This document shows, in pieces, positions 23,781-32,151 of a stretch of 64,000 bases of DNA (its first letter is position 1; each line of letters starts with the position of its first letter). The stretch spans positions 52,551 through 116,550 of the forward strand of contig JAJDHT010000002.1 in assembly GCA_030266325.1 (NCBI GenBank). The letters are read 5' to 3'. The DNA is from Ruminococcaceae bacterium OttesenSCG-928-I18. GTDB taxonomy: Bacteria; Bacillota; Clostridia; Oscillospirales; Ruminococcaceae. The notes beneath the pieces were generated by a model. That model was not told where the DNA came from. It searched no databases and was given only the letters and a program-made list of their open reading frames with translations. Position numbers and translations under genes: made by a program.

Positions 23781-24006
23781 CTGGAGCCTCCAAAAAATTT
23801 TTTGTATCTAAACACACAAAAACACACATACTTGCCGCCATCCAATGAAGCAAAGGCAAACAAATACATGTGAGTCAATGTCGCATTTAGATTACTCGTT
23901 TAGCTTAACAGATTCATGAGAGAATGTCAAATAATATGGGGTGGAAAAAAATCGGGGACCTCATTAAGAGACAAGAAAGGGAAGGGGGGGCGGGTTCGGC
24001 CGGGGG

Positions 24007-24699
24007 TTATCCGCGATGGTTCTTCTCGGTCACTTCCAGTATTTTCAGTGTTTTCTCTTTTACAGTAAATTTGATCTCACAACCGGCGAACACAAAGCCG
24101 TACACACGCCCGGGGTCATCGTGATAGGAGGGGCGCGGGTCCTTAGCAAGCAAATCCAGCAGTACTTGTCGTTTGCCCTGTGGCAAAGCGGAAAGCTGTT
24201 CCTGCGCTGCTTCAACATGCAAAACAGAGGCGGGGGCCTCGGCGGCAAAACCGCCGCTGGCGTTTGGAAGGCAGTCCACATAGGGAAGATAGGGTTTTAT
24301 GTCATAGATGGGGGTTCCGTCCATCATGTCGGCGCCCAGTACATGCAGGATGGGGCCAAGGGAGGGACTTGTTTCGATGCGTACAAGGCGGACGCTGGAC
24401 AACCCGATGGCATTGGGGCGATAGGGGGAACGGCTGGCGAACACCCCGACGCGCGCATTGCCGCCCAGCCGGGGCGGCCGAACCGTAGGAGACCACGTTT
24501 CCCTCTTTGCCTCACTGAACCCCCAAAGAAGCCAGATATGGGAGAATTCACAGAGCCCCCGCAGGGCCTCGGGAACCCGGAAGTCGGGCTCGAACACGAC
24601 GGTGGCGCTGAGCCCCTCCACAAGGTTGCTCTGGCGTGGGATCCCGAATTTGGTGGGAAAGTCGTTATGGATTTTGGCGATGGTAACTAGTTTTTCCAC
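24007..24699 (-). CDS. trmO: tRNA (N6-threonylcarbamoyladenosine37-N6)-methyltransferase TrmO
   Basis: A 230-residue protein that methylates t6A37 of tRNAs reading ACY using SAM. TsaA domain motifs: IHNDFPTKFGIPRQ, LRGLCEFSHIWLLWGF, GVFASRSPYRPNAIGLS (the SAM-binding signature), DMMDGTPIYDIKPYLPY. A C-terminal extension ends in an RVYGF region as in E. coli TrmO. A GTG start at 24699 is chosen: AAAGGGG precedes it, and a promoter (TGGAAA, 16 bases, TATACT at 24748-24743) places the transcript start just upstream, too late for the longer ORF. Confidence 0.87.
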   Translation of the reverse strand: MEKLVTIAKIHNDFPTKFGIPRQSNLVEGLSATVVFEPDFRVPEALRGLCEFSHIWLLWGFSEAKRETWSPTVRPPRLGGNARVGVFASRSPYRPNAIGLSSVRLVRIETSPSLGPILHVLGADMMDGTPIYDIKPYLPYVDCLPNASGGFAAEAPASVLHVEAAQEQLSALPQGKRQVLLDLLAKDPRPSYHDDPGRVYGFVFAGCEIKFTVKEKTLKILEVTEKNHRG

Positions 24700-24838
24700 G
24701 ATGTTGCCCCTTTTTGCCACAAGGTTCATGCGGTGCAAAAACAGTATACCATAGAAAAGTGAGTTTTCCATTTCTTTCGCGCCCAAGAAGGCGGCAGAAA
24801 GTGGTATAATAAAGGAAAGAGGTAAAGGAGAAAAACGG

Positions 24839-25036
24839 GTGAGCAAGGCATTTGTTCAAGAGGGCGAAGAGTGGGGTTTCTGCAGGGAAAAGAGAGAGCA
24901 TTGCCTGTTTGTGAGAGAGGATGGAAGCTGCCGAAGGAAGACCTGTGTCGTGGATGGAAGCAAGAGAGGGCAAGGCCCGAAAGAAGAGGAGAGGCAAAAC
25001 GAAGGACCCCCGCAGGCCGGCGAAGAGAAAGCCTGA
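24839..25036 (+). CDS. Small cysteine-containing protein (65 residues)
   Basis: I do not recognise a named family. It has a GTG start at 24839 with AAAGGAG upstream, and TATAAT at 24805-24810. The first 40 residues hold four cysteines (WGFCREKREHC and GSCRRKTC), a pattern that suits a small metal-binding fold. The last 25 residues are charged and low complexity (KRGQGPKEEERQNE). It is followed about 70 bases later by the OsmC-like gene and may be in the same operon. Confidence 0.55.
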   Translation: MSKAFVQEGEEWGFCREKREHCLFVREDGSCRRKTCVVDGSKRGQGPKEEERQNEGPPQAGEEKA

Positions 25037-25103
25037 ACCACTGTGCGCAGCAGATTTTCGAGGAAAACAAGAAACGACAGGGAAACAGGAAGGAGTGGTA
25101 AAG

Positions 25104-25547
25104 ATGACACTGACAACCAAGGCCTCTGTAAAGAAACTGGCGGATGGCAAGCAGGTGGAAGCGGATTTCCATGGTTTAAAAATGATCTTTGATGAGTCGA
25201 AGCAGGACGGGGGTACGGGACTTGGGCCCAGCCCGATGAAGGTGCTGCTGGCCAGCATGGGCGCATGCCAGACGATGACCGCCCACTCGATTGCAAAAAA
25301 GATGCGCATAGAACTTACGCATTTTTCGGTGGAGCTGGAGGGAGATTTGGACTCGGAGGCGCTCGAACAAAAGGAGGGCGCGCCCAGGGGCTTTACGCAG
25401 GTGCGCTACCATTTCCATGTGCAGACAGAGGCCCCGAGGGAAAAGGTGGAGCGGCTGATCCGCCTTGTGGAGGAGTATTGCCCGGTGGAGAACACGCTGC
25501 GCAATGAGGTGAAATTGGTTCGCAGTGGGCTGAGCATAGAAAAGTAG
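25104..25547 (+). CDS. OsmC/Ohr-family protein
   Basis: A 147-residue protein. The two family cysteines are seen in GACQTMTAHSIA and EEYCPVENTL; together with an early Arg/Glu they form the peroxidase site in OsmC/Ohr. LGPSPMKVLLASM is the usual lead-in helix. It likely reduces organic hydroperoxides or belongs to the less characterised YhfA branch. The start at 25104 follows AGGAGTGGTAAAG; the track ORF joins unrelated upstream sequence. Confidence 0.85.
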   Translation: MTLTTKASVKKLADGKQVEADFHGLKMIFDESKQDGGTGLGPSPMKVLLASMGACQTMTAHSIAKKMRIELTHFSVELEGDLDSEALEQKEGAPRGFTQVRYHFHVQTEAPREKVERLIRLVEEYCPVENTLRNEVKLVRSGLSIEK

Positions 25548-25653
25548 AGTGTTTTTCTTCGCTCACATGTAACAGAATGTATGAGGAACGTTCCTTACGG
25601 TTCTTGTGTGTGGCGCAAGAGCCGTTTTATAATGGGAGCAAGAGGTGATAGCC

Positions 25654-25968
25654 ATGATGCCGGTACAAGCCTTAAGTTCCAGTGAATCTGCCTTTCGGCT
25701 TTTTGTGGAGGATGTAAACACGACAAAGGACTTCAAAGAACTCCTGCAAAAAGTGGATGCGTATTTGGAGTCCCTGAAGAAGACCGAAGAGGAAAAACGC
25801 AAGGAACAGGAAGAGGAACTGGAAGAGCGCGCAAAGAACAAAAGGCTGATGGATCTGCGTATGCGCATCGCGACACTGCAGACCAAGGTGGCCATGGGAA
25901 ACGAAAATGCGCAGGCCGAATTGTCCGCCGCAAAAAACGAGCTCTTTTTGATGTTGCTTTTCGGTTGA
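25654..25968 (+). CDS. Hypothetical coiled-coil protein (104 residues)
   Basis: I do not recognise this protein. It is almost wholly helical, with a strongly charged centre (KKTEEEKRKEQEEELEERAKNKR), then a heptad-like segment (LRMRIATLQTKVAMG), and a hydrophobic end (ELFLMLLFG). AAGAGGTGATAGCC precedes the ATG at 25654. A promoter, TTGTGT (25604-25609), 18 bases, TATAAT (25628-25633), is directly upstream, so it is likely expressed alone. Confidence 0.6.
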   Translation: MMPVQALSSSESAFRLFVEDVNTTKDFKELLQKVDAYLESLKKTEEEKRKEQEEELEERAKNKRLMDLRMRIATLQTKVAMGNENAQAELSAAKNELFLMLLFG

Positions 25969-25969
25969 T

Positions 25970-26200
25970 TCCCACGAGTGGGATCTCATATCCCGCCCCC
26001 TGGGGCGGATGTATACTCCCATGGCGCCGCAAGAGCGTAGAGCAGCAGTTGAATCGATAGAGGCCCATGCTGTGAAAAGGCAATGGACTGTGCCAACCGG
26101 GGACCAGAGAGCCGTGGTGGCACAGTTTTTCTTTTTCCCCACGAGTGAGGTCTGCGACCCGGCCGCTTTGCTGCGGGCAGGGCGCTTCCTTGGTCTTGTA
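25970..26200. repeat. Two family B fragments (B4, B5) in the intergenic region
   Basis: B4 (about 25972-26032) has CCCACGAGTGGGATCTCAT, CCCGCCCCCTGGGGCGGATG and ACTCCCATGGCGCC. B5 (about 26138-26195) has CCCCACGAGTGAGGTC, then GCTTTGCTGCGGGCAGGGCGCTTCCTT. They look like the left and right ends of one element with about 100 unrelated bases between. The 25969-26281 gap holds nothing else I recognise. Confidence 0.65.
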
Positions 26201-26281
26201 AAGAGGACAAAACGTATTTATGTGAGTTTGTGGAAATTCTCTGCGGGACGTGTTATGATGGCAAAAAAGGAGGGCGTGAAT

Positions 26282-26509
26282 ATGCAGACATTTGCAGATT
26301 TTGAAAAATGGATGGAAGACGATGGGGTGTCGCGGGAGATTGGGCAGATTGCCAGTGAGGCCGCCATGGAATACATCCGGGCGGGCAAAGCGGATTCCCT
26401 GACGGCAGAGCAACAGGAAGCGGTATTCAACCTGTCCATCCGCATTTCGAGCCAGGTGGCGGCAGGGCTGCTCAAAGCCTATCACGAGTGGACGGGCCGG
26501 CAGGCATAA
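26282..26509 (+). CDS. Hypothetical 75-residue protein
   Basis: I do not recognise this protein. It is acidic and all-helical (MQTFADFEKWMEDDGVSREIG, then RISSQVAAGLLKAYHEW), with no cysteine or membrane segment. The start at 26282 is chosen because AAGGAGGGCGTGAAT lies just before it; the longer ORF is mostly repeat sequence. Confidence 0.55.
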   Translation: MQTFADFEKWMEDDGVSREIGQIASEAAMEYIRAGKADSLTAEQQEAVFNLSIRISSQVAAGLLKAYHEWTGRQA

Positions 26510-26518
26510 GTAATACTA

Positions 26519-26690
26519 GTATTCGATGGAAAAGTCGATAACCTTTCCATCGAATGCTGTGGCAAAAACGCCACAGCGCGTCTCATGCAAAAATTCTGTC
26601 AAAAACAAAGAGACATTTTTGACGAATTTTAGGATAAGGCAGAAAGGAAGCGCCCTGCCCGCAGCAAGCTGTGGGCAGGGCGCTTCCTTT
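26519..26690. terminator. Three hairpins between convergent genes
   Basis: ATTCGATGGAAA/TTTCCATCGAAT (26520-26553), GCTGTGGC/GCCACAGC (26555-26576), and AAGGAAGCGCCCTGCCC/GGGCAGGGCGCTTCCTT (26646-26690). The last, on the reverse strand, is a likely terminator for the MATE gene and carries the GGGCGCTTCCTT end seen in family B. Confidence 0.55.
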
Positions 26691-26721
26691 GCTGTAAAAA
26701 CGGCAGAAGTCAAATTGGGCA

Positions 26722-28095
26722 TCAGCCGTTGTCAAGACGAGGATGGAGCAGGTCGTCCTCTTTGATCTTCTTGCGGTGATCCAGATAGAAGAGGAAAACC
26801 AGGCATAAAACCAGGGAGACGAGAGAGGAGACGGGCGCCGCCCAGCCGATGACGAACAAAGTGGGGTTTGGTAAGCTGGTGAGCACGAAAGACAGCGGGA
26901 TGCGCACCGCAAAGGTGGCGATGAGGCTGTGTGTCAGGGTAAACCAAGAGCGGCCGCAGCTGTTAAAATACCCGTTCATACAGAAGACGAAACTGACGGC
27001 GGCGCAGTCGAAAATATAGGAGCGCAGATATTCGGCCGCCAGCGCAACCACGGCGGGGTCCAGCGAGAAGATGCCGGCCAGTGTCTCGGGGATTATCTGG
27101 CAGAGCACCACGAAGCAGACAGAGGGGAGGAAAGCCATCATGCAGCTGTACCACATGCTTTGCCTTGAGCGTTTTGGTTTTCCTGCGCCCAGGTTCTGTG
27201 CCGATACCGTGGCCACCGCCGCGCAAAAGGCGAAGTTTGGGATAAACAGGAACGTGACCATTTTCTCCACGATGCCCGCGGCAGCCGAATAATTGAGGCC
27301 CAGCCGGTTGATGATGGCGGTGATGAAGAGAAAGGAGACCGAAACGAGCGCGTTTTGCAGCGCCACCGGTCCGCCTATTTTGAGGGTTTTAAGGCTGAGG
27401 TCTTTGTGAAAACGCACATCCTTCCGTTCGATGTGAAACCCGAGGCCCTTCCGCTTGATGTACAAAAGAGCGAAGAAGACGCTGCCCGCCTGCGCAATGG
27501 TGGTGGCGATGCCAGCGCCCAGCGCGCCCATGCCAAAACCACTGACCAAAACAAGGTCCAAAATGATGTTGATAGCACAGGCGACGGCCACGAACAGGAA
27601 GGGGGTTTTCGTGTTACCCACGCCCATCAGCATGCTGGCGATGACATTGTAGCTGAAGATGAAAACAATACCCAGAGAACAGACAAACAGATACTGCCGT
27701 GTCATCGCAATTGCCTCGGGTGGGGTTTGCATGGCGTGGATGATGGGCCCGTTGAAGAGGAGGAGGAAAGCCGTGAGGATTACGGCAAGTGTCCCGAAAA
27801 GAGGCATGGCCGTGCCTGTGGACTGGGAGAGCTTTTGCCGGTTCCCCTCGCCATAATACTGTCCCACCAAAACGGTGGTTCCCGTGGCAAACCCGATAAT
27901 GGTTTGCGTGAACATCGTCATGATCTGGCTGCCGATGGTGACGGCCGAGACGTCCGCCGTGGTGGCAAAATTGCCCACCACAAACAGGTCCACCGCGCCG
28001 TACAGGTTTTGAAGCAGGAGCCCCAGCATATAGGGTCCCACAAACCGTAAAAGATGTTTCGTAATGCTGCCGCTTGTAAAACTTGCCGATTCCAT
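26722..28095 (-). CDS. MATE-family multidrug/sodium antiporter
   Basis: A 457-residue inner-membrane protein with twelve hydrophobic segments in two similar halves. SITKHLLRFVGPYMLGLLLQNLYGAVDLFVVGNF is the typical MATE N-terminal helix pair, and NFAFCAAVATVSAQNLGAGKPKRS matches the mid-protein signature. It exports cationic compounds by Na+ or H+ exchange; the substrate is unknown. It starts at 28095 after a short leader. It is monocistronic. Confidence 0.88.
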   Translation of the reverse strand: MESASFTSGSITKHLLRFVGPYMLGLLLQNLYGAVDLFVVGNFATTADVSAVTIGSQIMTMFTQTIIGFATGTTVLVGQYYGEGNRQKLSQSTGTAMPLFGTLAVILTAFLLLFNGPIIHAMQTPPEAIAMTRQYLFVCSLGIVFIFSYNVIASMLMGVGNTKTPFLFVAVACAINIILDLVLVSGFGMGALGAGIATTIAQAGSVFFALLYIKRKGLGFHIERKDVRFHKDLSLKTLKIGGPVALQNALVSVSFLFITAIINRLGLNYSAAAGIVEKMVTFLFIPNFAFCAAVATVSAQNLGAGKPKRSRQSMWYSCMMAFLPSVCFVVLCQIIPETLAGIFSLDPAVVALAAEYLRSYIFDCAAVSFVFCMNGYFNSCGRSWFTLTHSLIATFAVRIPLSFVLTSLPNPTLFVIGWAAPVSSLVSLVLCLVFLFYLDHRKKIKEDDLLHPRLDNG

Positions 28096-28237
28096 AAACC
28101 TTTTTGATTCTCCTCGTTTTTTCTTTATCCTAGCAATATTCTATGATATCGTTACGGGCAGACGCATTCGCGCTGTACACTTGGGGCAAAATTGTCTGCC
28201 GGTGGCACAGAGGCCAGGCGTCTGCATGAAATTGGAG

Positions 28238-29986
28238 TTATTCGGGAATCTCACGCACCGTGCCGTGCTGGGTGTCTACCGAGATGAGGATGCCGTCCTT
28301 GATTTTTGAGGTGGCGCCGGTGGCGCCGACGATGACCGGCTTTCCGAGCGTGAGCCCCACGATGGCCGCATGGCTGCTCAGGCCGCCCTCCTCGGTGATT
28401 ACGGCGGCAGATTCCCGCATGGCGGAAAGCATCTCGTTCGAGGTGGAGGGTACGACGAGAATGTCGCCGTGTTTGAATTTTCCCTCGAGTTCGGCGGGGT
28501 CCACAATGACGCAGGAGCGGCCGATGGCGTTGTCGTCCCCGATGCCGGCCCCGGTGAGCAGTGCGTTGCCCACAAGATGCGCCTTCATCATGTTGGTGGT
28601 GCCCGAGACCCCGACGGGCACACCGGCCGTGATCACCAAAAGGTCCCCATCTTTTACAAGCCCGGCTTTTTTTGCCGCGGCGACGGAGAGGCTGATCATG
28701 GCGTCGGTGTTTTCAGCAAAGGGCATGAGGATGGGTATGATACCCCAGGAGAGAGCCAGCTGCCTGCAGACCCTGTGGTCCATGACACAGGCGATGATGG
28801 GGGTGTCGGGACGGTATTTGCTGAGCATCCGCGCGGTCTCACCGCTCTGGGTCACGGTGACAATGGCGTCGGCGCGGATGTCGAGTGCGGTTTGACAGGT
28901 GGCGTGCGCCACGGCATCGGTGACGGTGAGCCGGTTTTCCTCTTTGAAGTGGGCTTTAAACAGTTTTTGGTAGGAGATATCACTCTCCGTGCGTTCTGCG
29001 ATGGCGGCCATCGTGCGTACCGATTCGACCGGGTATTTACCCGCTGCCGTCTCCCCGCTGAGCATTATGGCGGAGGTGCCGTCATAGATGGCGTTGGCCA
29101 CGTCGGTGATCTCCGCGCGGGTGGGGCGGGGGTTTTCCATCATACTCTCCAGCATCTGCGTGGCCGTGATGGCCGGCCGCCCGCTGCTGTAGCAGCGCTC
29201 GATGAGCTTTTTCTGGAGGATGGGAATCTCGGTAAAGTCAATTTCGACGCCCATGTCTCCGCGGGCCACCATGATGCCGTCGGACACCGCGAGAATCTCG
29301 TCGATGTTGGAGACACCCTGCTGGTTTTCTATTTTTGCGATGATGCGGATGCCCTCGCCACCGTTTGCATCCAAAAGCCCACGGATATCCAGGATGTCCC
29401 GCGCCGAGCGCGTGAAGGAGGCGGCGACGAAATCGAAGCCCTGCTCCACGCCGAAAAGCAGGTCGGCACGGTCGACAGAGGAGAGATAGGGAAGAGAGAG
29501 GGAGACGCCGGGCACATTCACGCTTTTGTGGTCGGAGATCGGCCCGCTGTTGAGTACCTCACAGAGGATTTCCTCCCCGTGGATTTCCGATACACGCAGC
29601 TCGATCAGGCCATCGTCTAAAAGGATATTCGTCCCGATCGAAACATCCTCATAGAGGTTTTTAAAGGTGATGGAAGCTACGGTTTCGTCCCCCACAACCT
29701 CGCGGGGCGTCAGCACAAACTTTTGGCCCGCTGTGAGCTGGGCGACGCCTTTGGCAAAAGTGCCGAGGCGGATTTCGGGCCCCTTCGTGTCCAAAAGGGC
29801 CGCGACAGGCAGGTTGAGCGCCGTACGCTGCGTTTTCAGCTTCTCGAGGCGGCCCTTGTGTTCCTCATGGCTGCCGTGGGAAAAGTTATACCTCGCCACA
29901 TTCATACCGGCCAGGATCATCTCCCGCAGGACATCTTCCCTGTCGGTGGCGGGGCCGAGCGTGCAGACGATTTTTGTCTTTCGCAT
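28238..29986 (-). CDS. pyk: Pyruvate kinase with C-terminal PEP-utilising domain
   Basis: A 582-residue glycolytic enzyme (PEP + ADP to pyruvate + ATP). MRKTKIVCTLGPATD, NVARYNFSHGSHEEH, GDMGVEI, and QMLESMMENPRPTRAEITDVANAIYDGT are core motifs. The extra C-terminal domain (ITEEGGLSSHAAIVGLTLG) is the phospho-His-like PEP-utiliser domain seen in Bacillus and many Clostridia; its role is unclear. Promoter: TTGCAG (30067-30062), 17 bases, TATAAT (30044-30039). It is divergent from deoB. Confidence 0.95.
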   Translation of the reverse strand: MRKTKIVCTLGPATDREDVLREMILAGMNVARYNFSHGSHEEHKGRLEKLKTQRTALNLPVAALLDTKGPEIRLGTFAKGVAQLTAGQKFVLTPREVVGDETVASITFKNLYEDVSIGTNILLDDGLIELRVSEIHGEEILCEVLNSGPISDHKSVNVPGVSLSLPYLSSVDRADLLFGVEQGFDFVAASFTRSARDILDIRGLLDANGGEGIRIIAKIENQQGVSNIDEILAVSDGIMVARGDMGVEIDFTEIPILQKKLIERCYSSGRPAITATQMLESMMENPRPTRAEITDVANAIYDGTSAIMLSGETAAGKYPVESVRTMAAIAERTESDISYQKLFKAHFKEENRLTVTDAVAHATCQTALDIRADAIVTVTQSGETARMLSKYRPDTPIIACVMDHRVCRQLALSWGIIPILMPFAENTDAMISLSVAAAKKAGLVKDGDLLVITAGVPVGVSGTTNMMKAHLVGNALLTGAGIGDDNAIGRSCVIVDPAELEGKFKHGDILVVPSTSNEMLSAMRESAAVITEEGGLSSHAAIVGLTLGKPVIVGATGATSKIKDGILISVDTQHGTVREIPE

Positions 29987-30141
29987 GATATACCTCCCCG
30001 GTGTGCGTACAAACGGTCAGACCATAAGTCTCTTTGGTATTATAGCTTCCGGTGCGCAATACTGCAAGTTGTGGTATACTAAAAAAATAGTAGTGGAACG
30101 TAAATAAGCGAGGACCTTTGTGGGAAAAACCGGAGGAAAAA

Positions 30142-31311
30142 ATGAAAAAGCGTGTCTTTTTAATGGTGCTGGACAGTTTTGGCATCGGCGGGGCCGACGA
30201 TGCCGCCGCATACGGGGACGAGGGTAGCAACACGCTGGCGGCCATTGCCAAAAGTGCTCAGTGGAACGTGCCAAACCTCACGGGCCTGGGGCTATTTCAA
30301 ATAGATGGTGTGGTGCCGTCTTCCCCGCCTCAGAAGGCAGGGGGAGCCTATGGGAGGCTTGTGGAGCTGAGCGCCGGAAAAGACACGACGGTGGGGCACT
30401 GGGAGTTGGCCGGGCTAGTGAGCCAAAAGCCGCTGCCCACCTATCCGAAGGGCTTGCCGAGGGAGATGCTGGAGGCCTTTGAGAGAAAAATTGGGCGCAA
30501 GACCTTGTGCGGGCTGCCCTATTCGGGCACACAGGTTTTGCGTGACTACGGAGCCGAGCACATGAAAACGGGATTTCCCATCGTGTACACCAGCGCCGAC
30601 AGTGTCTTCCAGATAGCGGGGCATGAGGGGATCCTGCCTGTTGCGGAATTGTACGAAATGTGCGAGACGGCGAGAGAGATGCTGCAGGGAGAGTGGGGCG
30701 TGGGGCGTGTGATTGCCCGCCCGTTTGAAGGGGATGCCCCCGAGACCTTTCGTCGCACGGCCCGAAGGCATGACTATTCCTTGCCCCCGCCGGGGGAGAC
30801 CCTGCTCGATGTGCTGGCGGCCGCCGGCCAGGACGTGATTGGCGTGGGAAAGATCGGCGACATTTTTGCGGGCAGGGGTGTCACCGAGGTGTTGAAGACC
30901 TCTGGCAACCGCGACGGCATGGAGAAGACATCGGCGCTTGTGAACCGTGATTTTGAGGGGCTATGTTTTGTGAATTTGGTGGATTTCGACATGATATACG
31001 GTCATCGCAACGATGTGCACGGATATGCGAAGGCAATGAGCGAATTTGACGACTGGCTTGGCGGATTTCTGCCAAGGCTGCGACCCGAAGACCTCTTGCT
31101 GATCACAGCCGACCATGGCTGCGACCCCTCCACACCATCGACCGACCACAGCCGGGAAAATGTGCCCCTGCTTGTGGCGGGGACAAGCATAAAACCCGGC
31201 AGCAACTTCGGCACAAAACCATGCTTTGGCTGTGTGGCAAACACCGTGGCGGCCTATCTGGAAGTGAAAAGCGACCTGGAAGGGGAAAACCTGTTGCCGT
31301 ATATAACATAG
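30142..31311 (+). CDS. deoB: Phosphopentomutase
   Basis: A 389-residue alkaline-phosphatase-fold enzyme that interconverts (deoxy)ribose 1- and 5-phosphate in nucleoside salvage. Metal-site motifs: LDSFGIGGADDA, GKDTTVGHWE (nucleophile Thr), DIFAGRGVTEV, ITADHGCDPST and DHSRENVPLL. CGGAGGAAAAA precedes the ATG at 30142. No other nucleoside genes are adjacent. Confidence 0.95.
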   Translation: MKKRVFLMVLDSFGIGGADDAAAYGDEGSNTLAAIAKSAQWNVPNLTGLGLFQIDGVVPSSPPQKAGGAYGRLVELSAGKDTTVGHWELAGLVSQKPLPTYPKGLPREMLEAFERKIGRKTLCGLPYSGTQVLRDYGAEHMKTGFPIVYTSADSVFQIAGHEGILPVAELYEMCETAREMLQGEWGVGRVIARPFEGDAPETFRRTARRHDYSLPPPGETLLDVLAAAGQDVIGVGKIGDIFAGRGVTEVLKTSGNRDGMEKTSALVNRDFEGLCFVNLVDFDMIYGHRNDVHGYAKAMSEFDDWLGGFLPRLRPEDLLLITADHGCDPSTPSTDHSRENVPLLVAGTSIKPGSNFGTKPCFGCVANTVAAYLEVKSDLEGENLLPYIT

Positions 31312-31469
31312 ACCTGCCGCAGGTTTCGGGGAGAAAGGAAGCGCCGGATTTGGACAATGCTATATTGGACAATACTATAATGGAAATAAGGCACTTTTGA
31401 AGAAAGTAAAGAACCGCGCTCGTTTTGGTAACAGAAGGAAAACTACACAAAGCGAGGAGGTTATGGAGA

Positions 31470-31586
31470 ATGCATATGATCGTGACGCTGATGATGGCCG
31501 TTATGGTTTTCGCCTCAATCCTCATCCTGACGGCAAAAGAAACAGAAGGAAAGGCGAACCGGCCCGACAACCATGTGGAATCTTAA
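31470..31586 (+). CDS. Small membrane peptide (38 residues)
   Basis: It is below the ORF-track cutoff and in another frame from the track ORF 31397-31594. The product is one membrane helix (MIVTLMMAVMVFASILILTA) followed by a charged tail (KETEGKANRPDNHVES). GAGGAGG lies 9 bases upstream. A directly repeated TGGACAAT-CTATA motif at about 31350-31380, with a TATAAT, may be its promoter. I cannot assign a function. Confidence 0.5.
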   Translation: MHMIVTLMMAVMVFASILILTAKETEGKANRPDNHVES

Positions 31587-31659
31587 CAAGGTAGCATTCC
31601 ATAAGGGATAGGACATGGCCAGCTAGCAGCCGGGGCCAAAGCAGCAAAGCTTCCATATG

Positions 31660-31711
31660 AGAGTGCTGGCAGTTGTGGATAGATCACAGCTGCCGGTGCT
31701 TTTCTTTTTGT
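31660..31711 (+). terminator. Long hairpin terminator
   Basis: GTGCTGGCAGTTGTG pairs with CACAGCTGCCGGTGC (one mismatch), followed by TTTTCTTTTTG. It ends the small-peptide transcript about 75 bases after its stop. The segment 31587-31660 holds no gene I can recognise. Confidence 0.75.
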
Positions 31712-31823
31712 CGATTGCGGTGAAAGAGGAAGCGGTCAAGTAATAATGTAAAAGGATTTGATACAAAATGAAAATCAGCTTTCCACTGTTGAGAGACGGA
31801 AAGCTGATTTTCATCAATGATTC

Positions 31824-31899
<76 letters not shown>

Positions 31900-31907
31900 C
31901 TGCAAAA

Positions 31908-31984
31908 TGGCGACCCGGATGGGACTTGAACCCACGGCCTCTAGCGTGACAGGCTAGCGTTCTAACCAACTGAACTACCGGGCC
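31908..31984 (-). tRNA. tRNA-Asp (GTC)
   Basis: Reverse strand: acceptor GGCCCGG/CCGGGTC, anticodon arm CTAGC-CTGTCAC-GCTAG with anticodon GTC, T arm GTGGG-TTCAAGT-CCCAT, encoded CCA. It is 8 bases from tRNA-Thr, in a tRNA cluster. Confidence 0.95.
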
Positions 31985-32016
31985 GTAACCGCACAAAATA
32001 TGATTTTGCACGGCTT

Positions 32017-32063
32017 TGGCAGGGGCAGAAGGATTTGAACCCTCGGCACGCGGTTTTGGAGAC
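32017..32063 (-). other. Prophage attachment site: 3' part of a tRNA-Trp gene
   Basis: On the reverse strand GTCTCCAAAACCG (Trp anticodon loop, CCA), the T arm GAGGG-TTCAAAT-CCTTC, the 3' acceptor strand TGCCCCT, G and CCA are all present. The matching 5' acceptor AGGGGCA and a proper D arm are missing from the upstream 70 bases, and the anticodon stem has a mismatch. The integrase gene begins about 90 bases away. This is the host-side remnant left when a phage integrates at a tRNA anticodon arm; the intact copy is expected at the other prophage end. Confidence 0.75.
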
Positions 32064-32098
32064 TGGCACAAATCCGCCTACCATGCGGCTTTGCGGCG

Positions 32099-32121
32099 TT
32101 AGAGCCACACTTAGAGCCACA
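32099..32121. repeat. Tandem 11-bp repeat near the attachment site
   Basis: TTAGAGCCACA occurs twice, 12 bases apart, between the att site and the integrase stop. It could be an integrase arm-type binding site. Confidence 0.4.
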
Positions 32122-32151
32122 TCGGTCTTTTCAGACAACGATGTTATTATA

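Noticed and set aside
31397-31594. 65-residue forward ORF overlapping the small membrane peptide
   Set aside because: The other frame has the better ribosome site and a clean membrane helix; this frame gives a charged low-complexity product.
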